Part shown: positions 54,286 to 62,169 of the stretch, one piece after another
Layout of the letters: every line of letters starts with the position of its first letter
Numbering within the stretch: position 1 is the first letter of the stretch
Assembly: GCF_034424805.1 (NCBI RefSeq)
Contig: NZ_JAXOUF010000008.1
Span: forward strand, 1 to 64,000
Source: Labrys sedimenti
Lineage (GTDB): Bacteria; Pseudomonadota; Alphaproteobacteria; Rhizobiales; Labraceae
Direction: 5' to 3'
DNA length: 64,000 nt
Made by a program: the position numbers and the translations under genes
Notes under the pieces: generated by a model
What the model saw: the letters and a program-made list of their open reading frames with translations, nothing else
What the model was told of the DNA's origin: nothing
The model's database searches: none

Positions 54286-54329
54286 GCCTCCGGCAAGTCT
54301 TCGCCGGAGGAAACTGGGTCCCTCCGGCG
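54286..54329. terminator. Competing hairpins downstream of fae
   Basis: CGCCGGAGG (54302-54310) can pair with CCTCCGGCG (54321-54329) or with GCCTCCGGC (54286-54294), giving two mutually exclusive stems. On the minus strand this is about 95 bases past the fae stop. There is no clear U-tract, so it may be a weak or Rho-assisted terminator. Confidence 0.45.
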
Positions 54330-54424
54330 AATTTTCAGCGTCCGAGAAAGATGGCGGCCAACCGCTGAAGCAGGCCTGCAGGCATGGGCGCAGCAGGCGG
54401 CTCCTGCCCAGGGCTGTCCCCTGT

Positions 54425-54931
54425 CTATGCAGCGAAGGGGTGCTTGACCTGCTCGCGCTTGCTGGTGGCTTCGGCCGCGCTCGGCCAGCCCTGGACAGCG
54501 CGTTCGATCGCCTGCTTGGTCGCTTCGTAGTTGTATTTCTGGATCTTGGCGTCGTCGTCCGCCAGCCAGTGGATGAAGACGCCCACGCTGATGAAGATGT
54601 CGTCGGCTTCGTCGGCGGGAATGGTACCGTCGGCGACGCTGTCCTGCACCGCGCGCGCCACGGCGTGCTGGGCCGGACCGAACATCTGCACGGCCTGCTT
54701 GGCGCCCTTGATGGTCACCTTGTTGAACAGCAAGGTGTTGGGTTTGCATTGCAGGTTTGGGGCGATCACCGCCAGAAGCGAGGTGAAGCCATCCTTGTTG
54801 TTGGTGAGGGCATTGCAGAATGCCGTCTCCGCGGCCGAGCCGCGAGGACCCATGATCAGGTCGATATGAGCGACTTCATTGCCGTCGCCGACAAGGGATT
54901 CACCGATCAAAACCTTGTTGATCTTTGCCAT
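54425..54931 (-). CDS. fae: Formaldehyde-activating enzyme
   Basis: The protein has 168 residues, the usual Fae length. Its start AKINKVLIGESLVGDGNEVAHIDLIMG includes the conserved catalytic histidine (His22 here). GTIPADEADDIFISVGVFIHW and NYEATKQAIERA are typical of the C-terminal half. It condenses formaldehyde with H4MPT to methylene-H4MPT in the cytoplasm. The ATG at 54931 has GGGAGGAC upstream; an earlier frame lacks homology. About 155 bases separate it from the CitG-like gene, so it may have its own promoter, as expected for a highly expressed gene. Confidence 0.96.
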   Translation of the reverse strand: MAKINKVLIGESLVGDGNEVAHIDLIMGPRGSAAETAFCNALTNNKDGFTSLLAVIAPNLQCKPNTLLFNKVTIKGAKQAVQMFGPAQHAVARAVQDSVADGTIPADEADDIFISVGVFIHWLADDDAKIQKYNYEATKQAIERAVQGWPSAAEATSKREQVKHPFAA

Positions 54932-55087
54932 ATTCGATAGTCCTCCCTGCGAGAACAAAGGCCCCGATCCCTTGGAACGGCGGCCGAGCCATCTATCCTT
55001 GTTTGCAGCGTTCGGCACGGCGCCGAACCGGTTGGCCAGATAGCTTTATGAGCGTAATCGCGCATTCCGTCACCAGCAAGCATCCGT

Positions 55088-55936
55088 TCAGCTGCCGGTT
55101 GCCGGAGAGCGCATGATCGCGGCGGCAAACAATGTCGCCACGGTGAAGTCGGCGGAAGTTCCGGGGTTGAGATCTCCTTTCTTGAGTTCGGCATCGAATG
55201 CCAGCAAGGTTGCGAGCGAGGCGGGGCCTGGTGGACCCGCCCCGATGATTTCGGCAGCGCGCGCCCGTACGGCTTCGGCCTGCTTGCGGCCGCGGCGGCG
55301 CTCGATATGCGTGTCGGCAAAACGCGACAGGAAGGCCATATGCACTGATGTCGTGCACCAGGGCTCGTCGAGGCCGCCCCCTTGCGCCTGCCGGAGCGCC
55401 GGCAGGCCCGTCTCGAAGACATCCTCGAAATCGGTGAGATAGGCGCGGGCAATGCGATCGCGCGCCGCCGCCTCAGCCATCGCTTCGCGCAAGGTAACGG
55501 TCGGCGCTTCGTGGACATCGTGGCGATCGGCGCTTCCCAGCCCGCCGGGCGAGGCCAGGCGGATCGCCTCGAAAGCATCGCGCGCATCGATCCTGTCGAG
55601 TCCCGACAGGATCGATGCAAGCGCCGCACGCAAGTCTCCTCCCGCCTCGGCGGCCGCAGCAAGCGGCGCGCAAAGCAGCACGATGCCGAGATTGGTGTTC
55701 CAGCCTATGGCCTCGCGCGTCGCCCTGATGGCACCGAGGATACGTGCCCCGACGCTGGCGCGCGGTTGGCCGATCCAGGGTGCAGAAGCGACGGCGCTCG
55801 CCTCGAAATCGGCGACCTTGGTCTCGCCGACATCCGCGAAGACATGCACATTGCCAGGCTTCAGGGCCCGGAGTTCGGCAAGGCAGGCGTCCCGATAGGT
55901 GCCGGCAAGATCGAGGCTGGGAGGATGATAGTTCAT
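55088..55936 (-). CDS. Triphosphoribosyl-dephospho-CoA synthase-like (CitG family) protein of the C1 cluster
   Basis: The protein has 282 residues. AELRALKPGNVHVFADVG and LNPGTSADFTVATLFAAA are the conserved CitG/MdcB blocks, and NTNLGIVLLCAPLAAA is also family-like. No citrate or malonate lyase genes are near; homologues are standard parts of methylotroph H4MPT clusters. A phosphoribosyl-transfer step in methanopterin side-chain assembly is a reasonable inference. It overlaps the ATP-grasp gene by four bases. Confidence 0.8.
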   Translation of the reverse strand: MNYHPPSLDLAGTYRDACLAELRALKPGNVHVFADVGETKVADFEASAVASAPWIGQPRASVGARILGAIRATREAIGWNTNLGIVLLCAPLAAAAEAGGDLRAALASILSGLDRIDARDAFEAIRLASPGGLGSADRHDVHEAPTVTLREAMAEAAARDRIARAYLTDFEDVFETGLPALRQAQGGGLDEPWCTTSVHMAFLSRFADTHIERRRGRKQAEAVRARAAEIIGAGPPGPASLATLLAFDAELKKGDLNPGTSADFTVATLFAAAIMRSPATGS

Positions 55937-56856
55937 GATACCGCCACCATGGCTGGACGGTGGGCGGCATAGACCGCCTTCAGGAAGGCGCGGACGACGG
56001 CCTCGCTGATATCGGCGTCAACGATGCTCTGCAGGCCGGACCAGGACGGCATGCTGTTGACCTCGAGGAGCAGGAAGCGGCCGTGATCATCCTCGATGAG
56101 GTCGACCCCGCAATAGGATACATCGACCGCCTGCGCCGCCCTCAAGGCAAGATTCTCGGCTTCCTCCGGCATCTGCCAGCGCGACGGGCGCCCACCCTGG
56201 TGGACATTGGTGATCCAGCCGTCACCCTCGCGCGCCATGGCGGCCACCACGCGGCCGTCGCAGACGAAGATGCGGTAGTCCCGCCAGCCCTCGACGTTCC
56301 GGCGCACGAAACGCTGCAGATAATACACCCGCGCCACGTCCTCGGGCTGCGGGAGATCGTCCGGCACGCCGATCAGGCGCAGGCCCTCGCCTTGCGAGCC
56401 GAACAGGGGCTTGAGGACCAACGGCACGCCCGGCCCGGCCTCGCGCCGCACGATGTCCACCGCCGCCTCCCGGCTCGACACCACGAAGGTATCCGGCGTC
56501 GGCAGGCCGGCCCTGGCGATCAGCAGGCTGGTCATCGATTTGTCGACGCAACGCTCGATGGCCCGCGGATCGTTCCACACCACCACATCAGCCGCGACCA
56601 GGGCATGCAGCACGCCGAGCCGCAGGGTCGTCGCCTCGAAGGTTCCGCCCGATATGGTGCGCAGCAGCACTCCATCGGGCAATTCTCCCTCGAAGCCGGG
56701 TATGCGCAGTGGCTCGCCCCCGCCCGTGACCATGGCCACATCAGCCAGGGAAAACAGCACCGGCTCGACGCCGCAGGCGCGCAGGGCGCCAAGCAGGCGC
56801 CCGCGATGCCATTCGCCATTGTCGGCTGCGAGGCCGATACGCAATCGGCGTCCCAT
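55933..56856 (-). CDS. RimK-type ATP-grasp ligase of the C1 cluster
   Basis: The protein has 307 residues. The ATP-grasp core runs from KSMTSLLIARAGLPTPDTFVV through VPLVLKPLFGSQGEGLRLI to the metal-binding FLLLEVNSMPSWSG. RimK-type enzymes add glutamate; in this setting glutamylation of H4MPT or methanofuran (methylofuran carries a polyglutamate chain) is plausible. ATG 56856 is preferred over a TTG 13 codons upstream. It overlaps the CitG-like start by four bases. Confidence 0.8.
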   Translation of the reverse strand: MGRRLRIGLAADNGEWHRGRLLGALRACGVEPVLFSLADVAMVTGGGEPLRIPGFEGELPDGVLLRTISGGTFEATTLRLGVLHALVAADVVVWNDPRAIERCVDKSMTSLLIARAGLPTPDTFVVSSREAAVDIVRREAGPGVPLVLKPLFGSQGEGLRLIGVPDDLPQPEDVARVYYLQRFVRRNVEGWRDYRIFVCDGRVVAAMAREGDGWITNVHQGGRPSRWQMPEEAENLALRAAQAVDVSYCGVDLIEDDHGRFLLLEVNSMPSWSGLQSIVDADISEAVVRAFLKAVYAAHRPAMVAVS

Positions 56857-56938
56857 AGGGTGTTCGAGCGGGTTCAATTCGAGATGTCCTACCAAGAGTT
56901 CCTGCGAGGTTGGGGTCCTGTGAGCTCAGCGTTCGATG

Positions 56939-57913
56939 CTACGAGAAGGAGGCATCCACCAGGTCCGGCATCAGATGGCCGCCGCGGAAGGTCTCGCCGT
57001 TCTCGAGAGCGGTGACGATGACCTCCGCCGGGCTGAACAGATGCGGATCGATGGCATAGAAATCTCCCTTGAAACGGCTGAAAATCTCGGCGAAGGGCTT
57101 GCCGTGGTCGCGGGACGTGGGGCTCGGCAGGGCCTCGGCCAGCGATTTGGCGGCCTGGGCGGTGCCGGCCACGAACAAATGGACACGCCCGCCATAGATG
57201 ATCGCATCATTGGTGCGGCCCATGGCCCGTACGAAATCCGGGGTGGGCGGTGCCAGCGGTGCCGTGCCCAGGCCATCGACGATGTCGGCAAGCGGAAAGC
57301 CGAGGCTGTGCGCCTTGTGCAGCGCGACTTCGAGCACGCGGCTGACGACCTGGGTCGCCCCCGCCAGGCTCTGGGTCGGCGCATAGATGAAAGTGAGGGC
57401 TTCGGGTGCCAGCCGCGTCGCCTCCGCTACGTTGCGCACCACGGCCTCAGGCGGCGGCGAGGCGGTTTCCAGGATCAGGACGGCGCTGTCGGCATCGTCG
57501 CTGTAGCCCAGTTCGACGAAGAGAGGTTCCACCCGCGCGGCAGCGCGCCCCGGCCCTGAGCCAAGCGCGAAATAGGCTTCCTTGCCGCTCCCGGCGCGTA
57601 GGCTCCAGCCGGCATATTGGCAGCCGAGACAAGCCAGGACGGGATTGGTCGTCTGCACATTGACGGAGAAGGGCCAGCGCTCCACCGGCCCGGTGGGCGC
57701 GATCGATACGCGGCCGAGGCCCGCCAGGCAGATCTCGGCAAGCCGACGGCCCGCTTCGATGGAGCCGGGAACACCGGCGCCGGCATCGATGAAGCGGCAC
57801 CCGCCCGGGCCCGCGCTGACGGTGAGCCGCAGGCCCGCGGCATCGGCGACGAGGCTGTCGACCAACGGTCTGGCCAGGGCATTGACGCTCGGGGGCTGCA
57901 GGAAAATCGTCAC
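56939..57913 (-). CDS. mch: Methenyltetrahydromethanopterin cyclohydrolase
   Basis: The protein has 324 residues, the expected length. PSVNALARPLVDSLVADA at the start, NPVLACLGCQYAGWSLRAG in the middle and FAEIFSRFKGDFYAIDPHLFSPAEV near the end are diagnostic of Mch. It hydrolyses methenyl-H4MPT to formyl-H4MPT. The GTG at 57913 overlaps the upstream stop (GTGA) and has GGAGAGAG before it; a much longer frame through the neighbour is not coding. Confidence 0.95.
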   Translation of the reverse strand: MTIFLQPPSVNALARPLVDSLVADAAGLRLTVSAGPGGCRFIDAGAGVPGSIEAGRRLAEICLAGLGRVSIAPTGPVERWPFSVNVQTTNPVLACLGCQYAGWSLRAGSGKEAYFALGSGPGRAAARVEPLFVELGYSDDADSAVLILETASPPPEAVVRNVAEATRLAPEALTFIYAPTQSLAGATQVVSRVLEVALHKAHSLGFPLADIVDGLGTAPLAPPTPDFVRAMGRTNDAIIYGGRVHLFVAGTAQAAKSLAEALPSPTSRDHGKPFAEIFSRFKGDFYAIDPHLFSPAEVIVTALENGETFRGGHLMPDLVDASFS

Positions 57914-59064
57914 GCCGGAACTCTCTCCTCTTGAACGAGACGGATGATGTCCGCGCCACGCAAGTCGAGCAGGCGTCGAACCTCGGCGGTTTCCGTGCCT
58001 GTGGCGGCGACGGTGCAGATCGGCGCACCAGCCTCGATCGCGCTGCCGCGCTCCGGCCTGTCCGCCACGAAAACCGGCCATGCGATCTCCGGCACCCTGG
58101 CGATTCGGCGCCGGGCATAGACGATCATGCTCCCGGCGGCCTCCTGGGGAGGAGCTTCGGCCTCGCCGAGTTCGCCCCTGCTCGCGCGGCAATGGCGCTC
58201 GAAGAGCGGCGTCCGCCGCCGGTCGAGGCAATCGAGGGTGGCGCCAGGCCGCGGATTGATCTCCAGCAGCCACCAGCGATCCGGCGCCACCATCAAGTCG
58301 GCGCTGGCGAGGCCTCGCAACCGGGTGGCCGCCACGATCCGGCCGATCGCCATCTCGATCTCGGGATCGATCGCGGGCGGCCCGCCCGGCTCGATGGCGC
58401 CGCCATAGCGCCACGCGGCACCCCGGCCGGGCGAAACCCATTGACATGTGCGGGCGACCACCTGAGCCCGGCGGCCATCGGCGAGGAAGGTGACGGAAAC
58501 CGGCTCTCCCTCGACCGCCCGCTGCAGATAGCGCCCAGGCGCTAGCCTGTTGGAGCGGGCCTTGCGGATATGGCCCCCGCCCGAGCTACCGCGACGCTTG
58601 GCCAGCCAGCCCGAGGACAAGGCGACCGGCTCCAGCCGGACCTGCGGGTGGCCGATGCCAAGTTCCGCCAGCAGGCGCGCAAAGCCCATCGGATCCTTCA
58701 GGCTGGCCACCGTGTCGGCACTGGCACCGATCAGGCCGAAGCGTTCGTCGATGGCCTGGATCAAAGCGGGACTGGCTTCAAAACCGCTGCCGAGAACGAC
58801 GCCGAGAGGCGGCTGGGCACTGGCAAGAGCCAATTCATGCAGCGCATCGAGGACGGCAAGGCCGGCGACACCCACGCCGAACCGACCCCTGACCTGGCGA
58901 TAGCCCGTGGCCAGCGCTCGGGTATCGCTGTCACCGAAGAGGTCCACGACCAGCGGCCTGTAGCCCGCGCGCCTGGCGGCAGCGGCGAGAGCGCGACCGG
59001 ACTGGGCGGCGATCAGGACGCAGGCGCCCTCACCCTGCGATCTCGAGGGCAAGCTTGTACGCAT
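57910..59064 (-). CDS. ATP-grasp ligase of the C1 cluster (MfnD-like candidate)
   Basis: The protein has 384 residues. The ATP-grasp region contains SLKDPMGFARLLAELGIGHP, a glycine-rich RRGSSGGGHIRKA loop and WLLEINPRPGATLDCLD with the metal ligands. A C-terminal domain (about 310-384) is biotin-carboxylase-like. Archaeal MfnD, a tyramine-glutamate ligase of methanofuran synthesis, is of this type, so a role in building the glutamyl part of methanofuran is inferred. It overlaps mtdB by 35 bases and mch by four. Confidence 0.75.
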   Translation of the reverse strand: MRTSLPSRSQGEGACVLIAAQSGRALAAAARRAGYRPLVVDLFGDSDTRALATGYRQVRGRFGVGVAGLAVLDALHELALASAQPPLGVVLGSGFEASPALIQAIDERFGLIGASADTVASLKDPMGFARLLAELGIGHPQVRLEPVALSSGWLAKRRGSSGGGHIRKARSNRLAPGRYLQRAVEGEPVSVTFLADGRRAQVVARTCQWVSPGRGAAWRYGGAIEPGGPPAIDPEIEMAIGRIVAATRLRGLASADLMVAPDRWWLLEINPRPGATLDCLDRRRTPLFERHCRASRGELGEAEAPPQEAAGSMIVYARRRIARVPEIAWPVFVADRPERGSAIEAGAPICTVAATGTETAEVRRLLDLRGADIIRLVQEERVPA

Positions 59065-59923
59065 CGCGAAAATCCAGGCTGATCGGCTTGTCGGTCGCCA
59101 GGAGGCGACGGAACAGGCCGAGTTCGGTCTTGTATTTGACGTTTCCGATCACGAGTGCGCCGACGCCCAGCGCCTTGCCATTACCGAAGGGCTCGCCATT
59201 GGCCATCACGCCGACTCCTTCCACCCCCGCCGGCGGGACGGCGTTGACATCGGCGGCGACCAGCAGGCCCGGCACGGAATCGAGGTCGGCCGCGGAAAGA
59301 ATGTTCACACCGGCGGGCCCGCTGGACAGGACGATTTCGGCACCGGCGACCGCCGCCCGCCGGGCCTCGGGCGTGCTGCCATCGGCATAACCGACATCGA
59401 CGCCGAAGCGCTGCTTGATGCCGGCGGCAATATCGCTCACTCGCTTGGTGCCGTCATGGCCCGCCAGCACGGCCTGGCCGCCCTCGAGCGCCACCAGCAC
59501 GGCGGCGCAATAGGCGACGACACCGGTCCCGCCGAAGATCACGACCCTGCGGCCTGCCAGTTCGCCGCCATGCTTGTCCCTCAGCACGGCCTTGACCTTG
59601 GCGACCATGGCCGCGCCGGTGGTGAAGGAGCCGGCCGGATCGGTGAACAGGTTGAGGGCGAAAGGCGGCACGAAGGCCTTCTGCGCGGCATCGAGCATGT
59701 CGAGCGCAAGGCCGCCATTCTTGCCGCCGATGAAGATCGAGGTGCGGCTGCCATCGCCCGGTGCCCGCGAGAAGATCGCGTCCTGCACGAGAGGCCGGAT
59801 CTCCTCCAGCGTCACGCCCGTATAGGGAATGACGACGTCGAAGCCCGCATCAACCGCCATGTTGACGTCGAAGGGACTCATATGTTTGAGCGGCGAGAGC
59901 ATATGCAGGATCGATCGGGCCAT
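59030..59923 (-). CDS. mtdB: NAD(P)-dependent methylene-H4MPT dehydrogenase
   Basis: The protein has 297 residues. ARSILHMLSPLKHMSPFDVNMAVDAG is the conserved start of MtdB, GRRVVIFGGTGVVAYCAAVLVA is the nucleotide-binding motif and ADVNAVPPAGVEGVGVM lies near the end. It oxidises methylene-H4MPT to methenyl-H4MPT. The N-terminus matches MtdB rather than MtdA. The ATG at 59923 lies in the stop of the upstream gene (TGATG). Confidence 0.95.
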   Translation of the reverse strand: MARSILHMLSPLKHMSPFDVNMAVDAGFDVVIPYTGVTLEEIRPLVQDAIFSRAPGDGSRTSIFIGGKNGGLALDMLDAAQKAFVPPFALNLFTDPAGSFTTGAAMVAKVKAVLRDKHGGELAGRRVVIFGGTGVVAYCAAVLVALEGGQAVLAGHDGTKRVSDIAAGIKQRFGVDVGYADGSTPEARRAAVAGAEIVLSSGPAGVNILSAADLDSVPGLLVAADVNAVPPAGVEGVGVMANGEPFGNGKALGVGALVIGNVKYKTELGLFRRLLATDKPISLDFRDAYKLALEIAG

Positions 59924-60960
59924 CAAAACGCGAGCCTCCTCTTGAGCGCATGGTCACGGTTGATCCGCACCTGGGCGCCCTGATTGCGTCCGCGCACGAT
60001 CTCGAGGCGGATGCCGGGGGGCAACCCGTCGGCCTTCAGCTCGGCAACCAGCCGGCGTGCCTCGCTGTCGGAACCGATAATGACGAAGCCGGTGGGACCC
60101 CAGGAACTTTGCCCGATACCGCCAAAGCCCCGCTGCTCGCAGGCGGTCAGCACCTTGGTGACGATCGGACTGGTGAAGCGGCCGCCCTGCGCGGACGCAA
60201 AATGATCACCCACCACACGTTGCAACTCCGCCACGCCGGCACCGAAAGCCTCGACATCCCTGCCGGCCGCGGCCGGCAGGATGCGCATCAGGGCAAGACG
60301 GCAAAGATGTGCTGCGGCAGCCTCGGGAAAGGGCGGCAACTGCCGGAAGGCGCTGACCTCGGCCTCGCCATGCAGGCCATGGGAAGAGGTGTCGAAGACC
60401 AGCAGCACCCGCCAGTCCTCCGGAAAAGGCAGGCGGGCAAGAATCGGGGGCGCCCGATCGTCCTCGCCGCGTCCGCCGTCGAGAACCAGGCCGCCCTTTT
60501 CGAATGCGGCCAGGCCGGCGGAAGAACGATTGCCCCTGTCGAGTGCTTCCGCGGCGTCGCGCGCCTGAAAGGGCCGCCCCCGCAGTCTGGCAAGGCCCGC
60601 CGCCACCGCCAGGGCGATCTGCGTCCCTGAGCCGAGGCCGGCATGGGGTATGATACTGCGCCGCAACTGAAAATGGCCGCGCGGCTCGACCTGGAGATGG
60701 TGCGCCGCCGCTTCCGCATAACGCAGCACGCGTTCGGCCTCCTCTCCCTCGGCGATCAAACGCTCCGCATCCGATATGACGAGATCGACGGCGGGGCTGC
60801 TCACCGCGAGGCCGAGGCTGCCGAAACGGCGACCGAGCCCACCATGAAGATCGAGAAAACCGAGATGCAGGCGCGCACTCGCACTCACGCGGATCGAAGC
60901 GGGATTTGTCGCGGAAGCGGACTCAAATCCGGGTAAGGTCGTTCCCTTCTGCTGATACAT
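59923..60960 (-). CDS. mptG: Beta-ribofuranosylaminobenzene 5'-phosphate synthase
   Basis: The protein has 345 residues of the GHMP-kinase-like beta-RFAP synthase family. SARLHLGFLDLHGGLGRRFGSLGLAV and IPHAGLGSGTQIALAVAAGLARL (the GHMP glycine loop) are diagnostic. GIGQSSWGPTGFVII is near the C-terminus. It condenses PRPP with 4-hydroxybenzoate, the first committed step of methanopterin synthesis. It opens the minus-strand run mptG-mtdB-ligase-mch and is divergent from fhcB. Confidence 0.92.
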   Translation of the reverse strand: MYQQKGTTLPGFESASATNPASIRVSASARLHLGFLDLHGGLGRRFGSLGLAVSSPAVDLVISDAERLIAEGEEAERVLRYAEAAAHHLQVEPRGHFQLRRSIIPHAGLGSGTQIALAVAAGLARLRGRPFQARDAAEALDRGNRSSAGLAAFEKGGLVLDGGRGEDDRAPPILARLPFPEDWRVLLVFDTSSHGLHGEAEVSAFRQLPPFPEAAAAHLCRLALMRILPAAAGRDVEAFGAGVAELQRVVGDHFASAQGGRFTSPIVTKVLTACEQRGFGGIGQSSWGPTGFVIIGSDSEARRLVAELKADGLPPGIRLEIVRGRNQGAQVRINRDHALKRRLAF

Positions 60961-61140
60961 CGGCGCGGCCTCCCCAATAGGAAAATATCATAACAAATAA
61001 ACATCGTTGGCAACGCAGCAATTTCTTAGAAATAATCCATATTATTCTTATAAATTTGCCAGAGAGCGCGGAGGTACTTGGCCGAACGCTGAGGTGGTTG
61101 TTAGCTATAGCGAAAATGAAAGGCAGGAGACGGCTCACGG
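60961..61140. promoter_or_regulatory. Divergent promoter region between mptG and fhcB
   Basis: This 180-base gap has an AT-rich core at 60975-61060, with ATTATTCTTATAAATTT and TATCATAACAAATAAA, so promoters in both directions are likely here. AGGAGA at about 61126 precedes fhcB. No known operator is recognised. Confidence 0.5.
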
Positions 61141-62169
61141 ATGCGCGCCTGGATCGAAGGCCAATCGGTTGATCAGCATGAGGCCATAGCCGCTGCGGCG
61201 CGGATGCTGGCTCGGGCTCGCCTGCCCGTGATCGGCGGGCTGTCCGGCGACGTTGCAGCGGTGCGCGCAGCCTACCGGCTTGCCTTCCATATCGGCGCTG
61301 CGATCGACTGCGAGGGCTCGGATGCGCTCTATGCCGATCTCGGCGTCCTCGCCGCCCGCGGCGCGATGACCACCACCTGGGCCGAGGCACGGGCGCGCGC
61401 GGACCTCCTGCTGGTGGTCGGGCGCAAGGCCGGCGCCAATCCCTTGCTGGCCGAGCTCGTGGCTGCCCCTGCCCCGCTGGCCGGCGTGGCCGAGCGCAAT
61501 GTCCTCAACCTGGAGGCCGACCAGGACACCCTTGCCGCGCATCTGGGCCTGCTGCGCGCCCTCGCGACTGGCCGGTTGTCGCCCCGCCCGGAAACGGTGG
61601 CGCTGAACGATCTGGCCGGCAGGATCAAGGCGGCCCGTTTCGGGGTCGCCGTTTATGACCCCCGGGAACTGGGCGAACCAGCCGTCGGCATGCTCCAGGG
61701 GCTGGTCAAGGACCTCAATGACGAGACCCGTTTTTCCAGTCTGCCGCTCGGCGTGCCGGCCGCGGCGCGGCTGGCCCTCGCGGTCGGCAGCTGGACGACC
61801 GGCGATGCGCCACGTGTCGGGCTGGGACGCGATTATCCCGAGCACGATCCCTGGCGCTTCGACGCTCGCCGCCTGGTCGCGAGCAAGGAAGCCGATGCGG
61901 CGCTATGGCTCTGCGCACAAGCCCATGGCGAGAAGCCCCCGGTCGGCATTCCCGGCGTCGTCCTCTCCGGACGTCCAGACGAAGCGCAGGCCGGCATCGT
62001 GATCGAGGTGGCTGTTCCGGGCGAAGCCGGTATGGCCGTCTGTTTCGACGAACGCCGCGGCACGCTCGCAGCCATCGGGACGGGCCCAGCCCCTCGAAAC
62101 ACCGGCGCGGCCGAGATCATCGAGGCCATTCAAACCACAATCGGCCAGAAGGGACAGGGATCATGCTGA
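61141..62169 (+). CDS. fhcB: Formyltransferase/hydrolase complex subunit B (FwdB-related)
   Basis: The protein has 342 residues, related to the beta subunit of formylmethanofuran dehydrogenase; HIGAAIDCEGSD and ARADLLLVVGRKAGANP are recognisable. It lacks the N-terminal cysteine motif for a 4Fe-4S cluster and the molybdopterin-ligand cysteine, as is known for bacterial FhcB. It is thus probably a structural subunit of the Fhc complex, which hydrolyses formylmethanofuran to formate. It overlaps fhcA by seven bases. Confidence 0.92.
   Translation: MRAWIEGQSVDQHEAIAAAARMLARARLPVIGGLSGDVAAVRAAYRLAFHIGAAIDCEGSDALYADLGVLAARGAMTTTWAEARARADLLLVVGRKAGANPLLAELVAAPAPLAGVAERNVLNLEADQDTLAAHLGLLRALATGRLSPRPETVALNDLAGRIKAARFGVAVYDPRELGEPAVGMLQGLVKDLNDETRFSSLPLGVPAAARLALAVGSWTTGDAPRVGLGRDYPEHDPWRFDARRLVASKEADAALWLCAQAHGEKPPVGIPGVVLSGRPDEAQAGIVIEVAVPGEAGMAVCFDERRGTLAAIGTGPAPRNTGAAEIIEAIQTTIGQKGQGSC

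Noticed and set aside
55088..55936. CitG of citrate lyase activation
   Set aside because: No citrate or malonate lyase genes; methylotroph C1 clusters carry this homologue.
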